This document shows positions 1-6,233 of a stretch of DNA of 6,233 bases, piece by piece. Numbering within the stretch: position 1 is the stretch's first letter; each line of letters opens with the position of its first letter. Position numbers and translations under genes: made by a program. The notes beneath the pieces are model-generated. The model had not been told where the DNA came from. It saw nothing but the letters and a program-made list of their open reading frames with translations, and did no database searches. Source of the stretch: Ignavibacteria bacterium (GTDB lineage Bacteria; Bacteroidota; Ignavibacteria; Ignavibacteriales; Melioribacteraceae); the NCBI GenBank assembly GCA_011049495.1, contig DSBF01000145.1, positions 1 to 6,233 on the forward strand. Reading direction: 5' to 3'.

Positions 1-1257
1 CATCCATTCATTTCGTTGTTAATAGCTGCTCTTTTAGTCGGATTTTTATCCCAGCTTGAACAAACAGATTTACTTGCTTCAATTACATCCGGATTTGGAA
101 ATACTTTAAAGAGTATCGGAATAATTATAGCATTCGGAACAATAATAGGCGCATACTTAGAGCACAGCGGTGGGGCAAAAACTCTTGCTGAAAAAATTCT
201 TAAAATTGTTGGTAAAAGTAAATCTGCACTTGCTATGAACTTCACAGGATTTGTCGTATCAATTCCGGTTTTTTGTGATTCCGGTTTTGTTGTATTATCG
301 ACTTTAAACAAATCCTTAAGTAAAAAAAGCGGTACTTCAATGGCGGTTTTAGCCATTGCTCTTGCCACAGGTTTATACGCAACTCATGTTTTTGTTCCAC
401 CCACTCCTGGTCCTTTAGCAGCGGCGGCAGCCTTAGATGCCGATATTGGTTTAATTATTATTCTTGGTCTAATTGTCGGCATTCCTACTGCTTTAGCTGG
501 ATTGCTGTGGGGTAAACTTATAAACAATAAATTGTCACATAAAACTACTGATGATTTTGTAGATGAAGAAAAACCATCCGATAAATCGCCGCGTTTTATT
601 GACTCAATTATCCCGATAATTTTACCAATCATTTTAATCGGTTTGAAATCAATTGCCGATTATCCTACTAAACCCTTTGGTGAAGAGCTTTTTTCTAAAG
701 TAATAGTTTTTTTAGGTGATCCAATAATCGCACTTTTCATCGGTGTTTTTTTCGCCATGCGGCTAAAGAAATTTGCAGATATGGATAATGAAAAAGATTG
801 GTTGGTTGAAGGATTGAAAAATGCCGGTATAATAATACTTATTACCGGAGCCGGAGGGGCATTCGGAAATGTTTTAAGGGAAACAAATATTGGCAACACA
901 ATCGGTGATCTCTTTTCTGATTTTAATCTCGGCTTACTGCTGCCGTTCATAATTGCATCTCTTCTTAAGACAGCTCAAGGTTCATCAACTGTTTCAATTA
1001 TTACAACAGCTGCAATAATAGCACCGCTACTTTCATCATTAGGTTTAGAATCAGAAACAGCCAAAGCATTGACGGTATTAGCTATTGGTGCCGGTGCAAT
1101 GACGGTTTCGCATATTAATGACAGTTACTTCTGGGTTGTGTCTCAATTTTCCGGCTTCAATACTTCACAAGCATTAAAAGGATTTACTTTAGCTACTTTG
1201 TTTCAAGGAATTATAGGAATATTATTTATAATGATTTTATCAATTATCATTCTCTAA
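1..1257 (+). CDS. GntP-family gluconate/sugar-acid permease, 5' end outside the window
   Basis: This is an inner-membrane secondary transporter of the GntP family, whose members usually import gluconate or related sugar acids with protons. The frame is open from base 1, reading HPFISLLIAALLVG, and ends at TAA 1255-1257. The TTG at 16 is therefore an internal Leu codon, not the start. About 418 residues are present; family members are about 440-450 long, so only some 25-30 N-terminal residues are missing. Family hallmarks are visible in order: a GFGNTLKSIG stretch, IPVFCDSGFVVL, HVFVPPTPGPLAAAAAL, LLKTAQGSSTVSIITTAA, and near the C-terminus GAMTVSHINDSYFWVVSQF. Many hydrophobic segments are spread along the chain, with a polar cytoplasmic loop around codons 180-200. 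The next gene follows 34 nt after the stop, so the two are probably co-transcribed. The substrate cannot be read from sequence; gluconate is only the family default. Confidence 0.93.
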   Translation, partial: HPFISLLIAALLVGFLSQLEQTDLLASITSGFGNTLKSIGIIIAFGTIIGAYLEHSGGAKTLAEKILKIVGKSKSALAMNFTGFVVSIPVFCDSGFVVLSTLNKSLSKKSGTSMAVLAIALATGLYATHVFVPPTPGPLAAAAALDADIGLIIILGLIVGIPTALAGLLWGKLINNKLSHKTTDDFVDEEKPSDKSPRFIDSIIPIILPIILIGLKSIADYPTKPFGEELFSKVIVFLGDPIIALFIGVFFAMRLKKFADMDNEKDWLVEGLKNAGIIILITGAGGAFGNVLRETNIGNTIGDLFSDFNLGLLLPFIIASLLKTAQGSSTVSIITTAAIIAPLLSSLGLESETAKALTVLAIGAGAMTVSHINDSYFWVVSQFSGFNTSQALKGFTLATLFQGIIGILFIMILSIIIL

Positions 1258-1280
1258 TCTTTAATGTAATTTTTTCTTAT

Positions 1281-1285
1281 AGGAG
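1281..1285 (+). promoter_or_regulatory. Shine-Dalgarno site AGGAG
   Basis: AGGAG lies 6 nt before ATG 1292. It selects that ATG over the overlapping TTG at 1289, which would sit too close to the site. It is the only strong ribosome binding site seen in the window. Confidence 0.75.
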
Positions 1286-1291
1286 AAATTG

Positions 1292-2083
1292 ATGAACAAG
1301 AAATTAAAAATCTGGCATGTTGGTAATTGGTGTGTTCATACGGGTCAAAGGTATGTTGAATCTCCATTTCAAGCTCCAAGCAAAGGTGTTGAAATTTTAA
1401 ATTATGCTCAACCTCTTATTGATGCGTTAAATGGAATTAAAGATGCAGAAGCTATTACAGAACCGTCATGGAATCTTTATAATATGTCGCCGGAATTATT
1501 TGAAGAAAGATTAGCTTGGGCTACAACAATTATTTTTGCCGATGTTGAAACAAAATGTATGATGTTGCACCCCGATTTTTTTACAAGAGCAAAATGGGGT
1601 GATAAACCTGTTACTTTTCCAGATCGATTTGATATACTAAAAAATTGGATTTACGAAGGCGGACATTTTCATATGAATGACGGTTGGTACAGTTTCACAG
1701 GTGAACTAGGAAAAGGGGGATGGAGACGCAGCCGAATGCATTCAGTTTTTCCCGTTGAATGTTTGGAGTATGATGACTTAATTGAATCAACCGATGGATA
1801 TGAAGTCAAATGCAATGATTCTTCTAATCCAATAGTTAAAGGTATTGATTGGTCTTCTATTCCACCCTTGTTAGGTTTTAATGAAGTGAAGAAAAAAGAT
1901 GATGCTGTAACACTTTTGGAAATAAGAAATATAGATGATTGGCATCCGCTACTTGCTTATAAAAATTATGGAAAAGGTAAAATGAGTGCATGGATGACAG
2001 GTGCATCTCCACATTGGGGAATTAATTTTATGAAATGGAAAGAATATCCTAAATTCTGGCAGCAATTATTTGAAAACATTTGA
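1292..2083 (+). CDS. Glutamine-amidotransferase-like protein (PF07090 type), cytoplasmic
   Basis: This 263-residue soluble protein starts at ATG 1292, supported by AGGAG 6 nt upstream, and ends at TGA 2081. It resembles the PF07090 'putative glutamine amidotransferase' family of class-I GATase-like flavodoxin folds, and its length is normal for the family. Recognisable stretches are the N-terminal strand KIWHVGNWCVHTG, an LLHPDFF-like MMLHPDFF segment, the turn GGHFHMNDGWYSFTG (about residues 123-137), GKGGWRRSRMHSVFPVE, PPLLGFNEV, and the C-terminal HPLLAYKNYGKGKMSAWMTG followed by SPHWG. The nucleophile-elbow position has no Cys in a GxCxG context, so glutaminase activity is unlikely. As with ThuA-like relatives, a role in sugar metabolism is possible but unproven. 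It sits between a sugar-acid permease and a sodium symporter, which supports a carbohydrate-utilisation context. No signal peptide or membrane segment is seen. Confidence 0.8.
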   Translation: MNKKLKIWHVGNWCVHTGQRYVESPFQAPSKGVEILNYAQPLIDALNGIKDAEAITEPSWNLYNMSPELFEERLAWATTIIFADVETKCMMLHPDFFTRAKWGDKPVTFPDRFDILKNWIYEGGHFHMNDGWYSFTGELGKGGWRRSRMHSVFPVECLEYDDLIESTDGYEVKCNDSSNPIVKGIDWSSIPPLLGFNEVKKKDDAVTLLEIRNIDDWHPLLAYKNYGKGKMSAWMTGASPHWGINFMKWKEYPKFWQQLFENI

Positions 2084-2129
2084 AATCAATACCACTAATT
2101 AATCATCTTTCTTATTCTGGGTACAATTC

Positions 2130-2468
2130 ATGATTCTTCAAACTATAGACTGGATAGCAATTTTTAGTTTTATGATTGTTGCATTATTAATTGGTATCTG
2201 GTCGTCAAAAAAAGCCAGTCGTAGTTCATCCGAATATTTCTTATCTGGAAGAAATATGCCGTGGTATGTTCTTGGAGTTTCGATGGTTGCTACAACCTTC
2301 TCAATCGATACTCCAAATTTAGTTTCGGATATTACACGCCAAAACGGAATAGCCGGTAATTGGGTATGGTGGGCATTTTTATTTACCGGTATGCTTACCG
2401 TTTTTGTTTATGCAAAACTTTGGCGCAGATCCGATGTGATGACGGATATCGAGTTTTATGAAATTCGT
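2130..2468 (+). pseudogene. Solute:sodium symporter (SSS family), truncated by the IS after 113 codons
   Basis: This is the N-terminal fragment of a sodium-coupled solute transporter of the SSS/SLC5 family in the inner membrane. ATG 2130 opens 113 native codons. They contain a first membrane helix (about residues 6-25), the polar SSS signature SSEYFLSGRNMPWYVLGVSM, then VATTFSIDTPNLVSD, RQNGIAGNWVWWAFL and the loop RRSDVMTDIEFYEIR. Family members run to about 500-600 residues and normally continue with a SGKPAAFLRGF-like segment. Here the reading frame enters the IS at 2469 and reads PDLSG to a stop at 2484-2486 inside the IS. No C-terminal part of the gene occurs beyond the right end of the IS. 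It starts 46 nt after the PF07090-like gene and was probably the third gene of the same operon. The remnant is almost certainly non-functional. Confidence 0.85.
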
Positions 2469-2480
2469 CCTGACTTGAGC
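2469..2480 (+). repeat. Left terminal inverted repeat of the IS
   Basis: CCTGACTTGAGC is the exact reverse complement of 4093-4104. The match extends by one outer base (T2468 with A4105), which may belong to the flank. Inward identity decays at once (GGGT versus AAAT). Confidence 0.9.
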
Positions 2481-2501
2481 GGGTAAAATTTTTAAAGAAA
2501 T

Positions 2502-2546
2502 AAGTCATTGTTTTTAAATAAGTTACGAAAGTAAAAACAATGATTT
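2502..2546 (+). promoter_or_regulatory. Long stem-loop in the IS leader
   Basis: TCATTGTTTTTA (2505-2516) pairs perfectly with TAAAAACAATGA (2532-2543). G-U and A-U pairs extend the stem outward to 2502/2546, and the loop is about 15 nt. It lies between the left inverted repeat and the transposase. An upstream in-frame ATG at 2540 falls inside the right arm, which argues against that start. It may limit transposase expression or be a subterminal protein-binding site; the role is inferred. Confidence 0.6.
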
Positions 2547-2554
2547 GTCGCACT

Positions 2555-2578
2555 AAGGGGCTTACCCCCCTTTTTTTT
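2555..2578 (+). terminator. Terminator-like hairpin with T8 just before the transposase ATG
   Basis: AAGGGG (2555-2560) pairs with CCCCTT (2567-2572) around a 6-nt loop, and a run of eight T (2571-2578) leads directly into ATG 2579. This is the form of a Rho-independent terminator. Placed here it would stop read-through from a host operon into the transposase, a common self-limiting arrangement in insertion sequences. The AGGGG arm also resembles a ribosome binding site, but it is 18 nt from the ATG and held in the stem. Confidence 0.6.
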
Positions 2579-4089
2579 ATGAGCTATCACCTCCGAAAAG
2601 TTAAAACCGGCTCGAAAGCTACTGCTGTTCAAGTAGTCAAATACGTAAATCGTAAACGGATTGTTGTAAAGCATTTTGGCTCTGCTCATAACAAAGAGCA
2701 AGAAAGTATTCTTTGGGATAATGCTTCTAAATGGATTTCTCAACAATCAAAACAGATGACCTTTTTCCCAGAAGACGAAGGTTTTATTTCACTTGAGCAA
2801 TTTGAATATCTTGGGTTTCAGTACACATTTTTATACGATACTCTCTACAAATTGCAATCAAGATTAGGTTACACTTGTTTTGGAAACAAGTTGCTTAATG
2901 ATTTAGTCACCATCCGTATTATTGAACCGGCATCCAAACTACGCTCTGTTGAGCTTTTAGAAACTTATTTTAACATAAAGCACCGACGCAGAACTCTTTA
3001 CGATATACTTCCCAAACTACTGAAACTGAAAAATAAAATAGAAGAACTAACTATTAACTTTGCCGTCAAGGAATTTGATTTTGACTTTGCTATAGTCTTC
3101 TACGATGTAACTACATTATATTTTGTCCGAAGGACTCCTTCGGAGAAACATTCAAAACAGACGATTTTCGTAAAGAAGGATTCTCTAAAGACAATAAATC
3201 TAATCAACCACAGATTCTCGTTGGCTTGGTTGTTAATAAAGAAGGTTTCCCTCTAGCGTATGATCTTTTCCCAGGCAACACATTTGAAGGACATACATTG
3301 ATTCCTATCATCAAGGAGTTTAAGAAAGAACACAACATAAAGAACTTGACAGTTGTAGCCGATGCTGCAATGATTAGCTCAGAAAATATTGCCAGCTTAA
3401 AAGAAGCTAAAATTGATTATATAGTTGGTGCTCGTTTAGGCAATCTGCAAGCTGATATAATAAATTCTATCGACAAACAACTACCGAGAACTGATTCAGC
3501 TAATATTAGACTTGAGACTAAGCTGGGTTACTTAATTTGTGATTTTTCTAAAAAACGTTTTACAAAAGATAAATTTGAAATGGAAAAACAGATTGATAAA
3601 GCTAAGCAATTAATTAACCATCCTGGAAAAACAAAAAAAATAAAATTTATAAAAACCATTGATGCAAAAAATCAATTAAACAAAGAACTCATTGAAAAAA
3701 CAAATATTTTACTTGGTATTAAGGGTTACTATACTAATCTTGATGAAAAAACGATTAGTAACGAAGTTGTAATTGAACGATACGGTCAACTTTATAAAAT
3801 CGAACAAGCTTTTAGAATATCAAAACACGATTTGAAAACTCGTCCTATTTTTCATTTTAAGGAAGACCCGATTAAGCTTCACCTTCTTATTTGTTTTATG
3901 GCTTTAGCTGTTTCTAAGTATATTGAGTTAAAAACAAATATCTCAATACAGTCTTTTCTTTCTGAATCTAAGAAAATTACTGACGCAAAAATCTTAAACA
4001 AGATTACAAATAAAATGATTCTAAAACGTGTTCCTATTACACCAGAAGTCGAAACAATTATCAAACGACTAAATCTTCTGCCGCACTAA
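2579..4089 (+). pseudogene. IS1634-like DDE transposase, frameshifted by a 20-nt palindromic insertion
   Basis: This gene encodes the transposase of the surrounding IS. ATG 2579 (MSYHLRKVKTG) is preferred to ATG 2540, which lies in a leader stem. The frame runs in phase 2 to YDVTTLYF (ends 3124), then goes out of phase and stops at 3254-3256. The homologous protein continues in phase 1 from GAA 3145 (ETFKTDDFRKEGFSKDNKS) to TAA 4087. Removing exactly 20 nt between 3124 and 3145 gives a continuous 496-residue protein reading YDVTTLYFETFK, with the Glu after YF that I expect in this family. Probable catalytic residues are Asp 3104-3106 (YDVTT), Asp 3361-3363 (VVADAAM) and Glu 3802-3804 (KIEQAFR). 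All are intact, so the insertion is the only visible lesion. Translation of the second part could only come from frameshifting. Confidence 0.9.
3126..3144 (+). repeat. 19-nt perfect palindrome inserted in the transposase gene
   Basis: TCCGAAGGA and TCCTTCGGA are exact reverse complements separated by one C. A G stands on each side (3125 and 3145). The inferred ancestral sequence TATTTTGAAAC is recovered if the 19-nt palindrome and one copy of the G are removed, so this looks like a tiny palindromic insertion with a 1-bp duplication. It is more GC-rich than its surroundings. No second copy was found by eye in this window. Confidence 0.8.
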
Positions 4090-4092
4090 TTT

Positions 4093-4104
4093 GCTCAAGT
4101 CAGG
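4093..4104 (-). repeat. Right terminal inverted repeat of the IS
   Basis: GCTCAAGTCAGG is the exact reverse complement of 2469-2480. It begins 3 nt after the transposase stop codon and directly abuts the truncated PAS kinase gene. Confidence 0.9.
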
Positions 4105-5574
4105 AAATCTAGCCCTGCACCGCTTGTAATATCTGAGATCGAAACCGGGAAGTTCATCGATGTAAATGAACAGTGGATACAAATGCTTGGTTATTCTCTT
4201 GAAGAAAATTTGGGTCATACCTCAAAAGAAATAGGAATCTGGGACGAACCGAGCGACCGCGATAAGGCTGTCGAATTAATAAAGAAAGACGTACATTTTA
4301 AAAATCTTCCTATTAAGTTTGTTACTAAATCTGGTGAAAAACGGGATGCATTTTGGTCGGCGGAAATTATTTTCTTATATGGTAAAGAAGTAATGCTCTA
4401 GTTAATCTATGATTATACGGAACAAAAAATTATACAGGAAGCCCTATTAGAATCTCAAAGATTAAGTGCTGTGGGAGAGATGTCTTCGGCAATTGCTCAT
4501 GATTTTAATAATTCTTTACAATCTATTTACGGCAATCTCGAGTTGGCATTATTGAAGATGGATAATAAGAATCCTATAAAAAAATACTTAAGCACTATTA
4601 AAACGGCAGTAAGCGATGCTGCTGTTAGGGTTCAACTATTGCAAAGATTTGCCGGTAAATCAAAATCACGATACGAATATATTTATGTTAATTTAAATCA
4701 AGTTGTAAAGGATGTAATTGTTCAAACACGCCCTCTTTGGAAAGACAGTGTACAAAAAGAAGGGAATGTAATTAGGTTTGAAACATTATACGCTGATATT
4801 CCGGGTGTTTTTGGTAATGAAGGTGAATTACGCTCCGCAGTATATAACTTAATAAAAAATAGTATTGAAGCAATGCCTCGGGGCGGTGTTATCAAGATAA
4901 AAACTTCATGTAAAGACAACAAGGTTTATCTAAAGTGTATTGATACTGGCACCGGTATGGATGAAGCGACTAAATCCAGAGTATTCCAACCATTCTTTTC
5001 CACAAAAGGATTTTATGAAGCTGGAAGAGGGATGGGTATGGTGAATGCTTACAGTATAATTAAAGAACACTGCGGAAAGTTGGAAATAATAAAAAGTCAG
5101 CCGGGAAAAGGAACCGAAATACAAATAGTATTACCCGTAAGTGATATTCAAGAAAAAGCCGAAGTTATCGAACCTAAGAATTCATATGTTGATATTACTG
5201 CAAATATACTATGGGTTGATGATGATAATTTAATCAGAGATGTTGCAGCCGAAATGTTGGAGGTACTCGGTCATAGCGGAGATATTGTTGGAAGCGGCGA
5301 AGAAGCTCTAACCAAATTAAATGAAAATAATTACGACCTTGTTGTTACCGATATTGGAATGCCGGGCATGAACGGCTGGGAATTGGCTGATAAGATTAAA
5401 GAATTATATAAAGGAGAAATTAAGGTAGCAATATTAACCGGCTGGGGAGATCAAATTGATGATGATGAAAAACAACGTCACGGAGTTTCTTTCATTATTG
5501 GTAAACCATTTAAAATTGAGCAAATAGAAAGGTTAATTACCGAAGCAGTAATATTAGAGAAAGATGATAGATAA
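4105..5574 (+). pseudogene. PAS / histidine kinase / receiver hybrid sensor, 5'-truncated with an in-frame TAG
   Basis: This is a hybrid two-component sensor that would autophosphorylate a His and pass the phosphate to its own receiver. The phase-1 frame begins at the IS edge with the PAS core SSPAPLVISEIETGKFIDVN, then MLGYSLEENLG. It meets TAG at 4399-4401, in the last PAS strand, then resumes in the same phase with LIYDYTEQKIIQEALLESQRLSAVGEM. The DHp motif IAHDFNNSL carries His at 4498. The ATPase domain shows an N box (LIKNSIEA, Asn 4858), G1 (DTGTGM, from 4942), an F box (FQPFFSTK) and G2 (GRGMGM, from 5023). The receiver starts near 5203 (NILWVDDD), with acceptor Asp 5350 (VVTDIGMPGMNG), Thr 5437 and Lys 5503. 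The first standard start after the TAG is GTG 4471, which puts the His at residue 10 and removes most of the first DHp helix. The start and upstream domains were lost at the IS, so the gene is probably dead despite intact catalytic motifs. Confidence 0.85.
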
Positions 5575-5612
5575 TTTTTATATTTCTTTGTAATTCATTT
5601 GCAGTTTATGTC

Positions 5613-5620
5613 TTATTTAA
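5613..5620 (+). repeat. Left 8-bp direct repeat flanking the MITE-like element
   Basis: TTATTTAA is repeated at 5754-5761, each copy one G away from the inverted-repeat end. It is consistent with a target site duplication, though the sequence is AT-only and chance is not excluded. Confidence 0.65.
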
Positions 5621-5635
5621 GTCACCTTACGCACA

Positions 5636-5671
5636 AACATTGAAGGTTGCTTGTTTTTAACCTTCAATGTT
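5636..5671. repeat. Internal 13-bp stem-loop of the MITE-like element
   Basis: AACATTGAAGGTT (5636-5648) pairs perfectly with AACCTTCAATGTT (5659-5671) around a 10-nt loop. No T-run follows the stem on +, so it is not a convincing terminator for the kinase gene. Confidence 0.75.
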
Positions 5672-5690
5672 GCATTGATAGGCTAAAATT

Positions 5691-5722
5691 AAGTTACCTG
5701 AAAGGTCTGAAAACAGTAACTT
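5691..5722. repeat. Second internal stem-loop of the MITE-like element
   Basis: AAGTTACCTG (5691-5700) pairs with CAGTAACTT (5714-5722) with one bulged base and a 13-nt loop. Together with the first stem it gives the element a cloverleaf-like folded form closed by the terminal inverted repeats. Confidence 0.6.
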
Positions 5723-5753
5723 TTAAGGTGATAACATCTTTGCGTAAGGTGAG

Positions 5754-5761
5754 TTATTTAA
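5754..5761 (+). repeat. Right 8-bp direct repeat flanking the MITE-like element
   Basis: TTATTTAA matches 5613-5620 and follows the right inverted end after one G. Confidence 0.65.
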
Positions 5762-5796
5762 ATTAATGTTTCTATCATATAACGAAAAATTTAATA

Positions 5797-6233
5797 ATGA
5801 AAAAAAATCGTCTCTTATTGGTATTTTTAGTTTTTGTTTACGTGATTCTCATATACTCTATGATTGGTGCATACTTTTCGATTGAACGTATGCAGACTGA
5901 TAGAATGCGGAATTTACATCTTGTTGCTTATTCCGAATCGACACTTGCAGATTCACGAATAAAATTAGAAGAATATTTGTTCCAAAGTAAAGATTCCTCG
6001 ATCTATGATTTTAAAAGTAGTTTGTATAAGCTGGACTCCGTCTTTTCTAATTTAGAAGCTTCCTTATCAATACTTGCCGAAGAATACACTTCGGATTTAT
6101 CACTAAAGATGACCCATAATATCGAACTTGCACGAAACAGTTTGAACTCTTACAGAGATATTGCGGTAGATAGATTTAATGCAGGTATTACTTCGATAGG
6201 TAATGTACAACTAAAGCAAAATTATGATGCCTC
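5797..6233 (+). CDS. Membrane-anchored probable sensor protein, N-terminal part (3' end outside the window)
   Basis: ATG 5797 opens a frame that runs without a stop to the window end (145 codons). MKKNRLLLVFLVFVYVILIYSM is followed by IGAYFSIERM, giving a short positive N-terminus and one membrane helix at about residues 5-28, most likely an uncleaved anchor. The rest is polar and predicted helical (for example LADSRIKLEEYLFQ, YKLDSVFSNLEASLSILAEE and MTHNIELARNSLNSYRDIAVDRF). It resembles the extracytoplasmic four-helix-bundle sensing domains of histidine kinases or chemoreceptors. No HAMP, kinase or signalling domain is reached, so the output is unknown. A neighbouring hybrid kinase supports a signalling role. 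No clear Shine-Dalgarno site precedes the ATG; AT-rich sequence (TATAAC at 5778) could hold a promoter, but this is weak. The 131-bp element lies 44 nt upstream and may have separated this gene from its original promoter. Confidence 0.7.
   Translation, partial: MKKNRLLLVFLVFVYVILIYSMIGAYFSIERMQTDRMRNLHLVAYSESTLADSRIKLEEYLFQSKDSSIYDFKSSLYKLDSVFSNLEASLSILAEEYTSDLSLKMTHNIELARNSLNSYRDIAVDRFNAGITSIGNVQLKQNYDA

Larger units (their letters stand above)
2469..4104 (+). mobile_element. Insertion sequence, IS1634-like, 1636 bp
   Basis: The element is bounded by perfect 12-bp inverted repeats (CCTGACTTGAGC / GCTCAAGTCAGG) and carries one DDE transposase gene on + that ends 3 nt before the right repeat. 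The family call rests on the transposase N-terminus (KTGSKATAVQVVKY, then HFGSAH) and on the YDVTTLYF, ADAAMIS and IEQAFR motifs, typical of the IS1634 group formerly placed in IS4. No direct repeat flanks the ends: left flank ATTCGT, right flank AAATCT. The genes on the two sides are unrelated (SSS symporter versus PAS kinase). IS1634 relatives are known for long target duplications, and none is seen here. The copy is probably inactive because its transposase frame is broken. Confidence 0.9.
5622..5752. mobile_element. 131-bp MITE-like element with nested palindromes
   Basis: TCACCTTACGCA (5622-5633) and TGCGTAAGGTGA (5741-5752) are perfect 12-bp inverted ends. They enclose two further stem-loops and no plausible gene. 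The direct repeat TTATTTAA lies just outside both ends, which indicates insertion with an 8- or 9-bp duplication. The ends do not match those of the IS at 2469-4104, so that IS is not its source. It occupies the gap between the broken kinase gene and the next gene. It could be a non-autonomous transposable element, or an excised-gene relic of a larger IS. A structured RNA is less likely given the duplication. Confidence 0.7.

Noticed and set aside
384..950. Minus-strand open frames at 384-632 and 660-950
   Set aside because: They are shadows of the GntP gene, with low-complexity hydrophobic or Pro/Lys-rich translations and no recognisable motif.
2492..2746. Minus-strand open frame across the IS leader
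   Set aside because: It overlaps the leader hairpins and the conserved transposase N-terminus on +. Its translation has no family resemblance.
3118..3160. Programmed -1 frameshift in the transposase, at T-TTT followed by a hairpin
   Set aside because: The shift direction and hairpin fit, but there is no canonical slippery heptamer (A-TAT-TTT) and the spacer is only about 2 nt. Removing the 20 nt restores the family motif exactly, while a -1 slip would add 7 unrelated residues next to the catalytic Asp region. An insertion lesion is the better explanation.
4087..4401. Transposase-PAS fusion by read-through of TAA 4087
   Set aside because: The PAS remnant is in the same phase as the transposase end, but a normal TAA and the IS end lie between them. 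Shared phase has a one-in-three chance.
3879..5124. Minus-strand open frames at 3879-4064, 4722-4922 and 4930-5124
   Set aside because: They lie opposite the conserved transposase C-terminus and the kinase ATPase domain, and have no motifs of their own.
5613..5761. Integron attC recombination site
   Set aside because: It is long and palindromic, but there is no GTTRRRY / RYYYAAC core pair at the ends and no integrase or cassette array. Direct repeats outside the ends fit transposition better.
1..6233. CRISPR arrays, tRNA, rRNA, toxin-antitoxin or defence genes
   Set aside because: None was seen on reading both strands. There are no regularly spaced repeats and no recognisable RNA gene sequences.

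Overview
The window is AT-rich, gene-dense bacterial DNA. Codon use, weak or absent Shine-Dalgarno sites for most genes, and the family mix (GntP permease, PF07090 protein, large solute:sodium symporter, PAS histidine kinase with a C-terminal receiver) suggest the Bacteroidota/Ignavibacteria/Chlorobi side of the tree. This placement is inference from style, not from a marker gene.

Layout. (1) 1-2468: the tail of a sugar-acid type operon, all on +. It holds a GntP-family permease cut by the window start, a PF07090 glutamine-amidotransferase-like protein, and the first 113 codons of a solute:sodium symporter. (2) 2469-4104: an insertion sequence of about 1.64 kb with 12-bp terminal inverted repeats and an IS1634-type DDE transposase. 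The transposase frame is broken by a 20-nt insertion made of a perfect 19-nt palindrome. Two stem-loops, one a terminator-like hairpin, sit ahead of its start codon. (3) 4105-5574: a PAS / histidine kinase / receiver gene that lost its 5' end at the IS and also carries an in-frame TAG. (4) 5575-5796: an intergenic region mostly filled by a 131-bp MITE-like element with 12-bp inverted ends, two internal hairpins and flanking 8-bp direct repeats. (5) 5797 to the end: the N-terminal part of a membrane-anchored protein with a helical extracytoplasmic domain, probably a sensor.

How it fits together. The left part looks like uptake and processing of a carbohydrate or sugar acid. The right part is signal transduction. 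They are joined only by the IS, which truncates a different gene on each side and has no target duplication. The junction therefore looks like an IS-mediated deletion or recombination (or an assembly join at a repeat), not a simple insertion. No clearly new functional system is visible. The most interesting signals are small mobile or palindromic DNAs: the 19-nt palindrome inside the transposase and the 131-bp nested-palindrome element.
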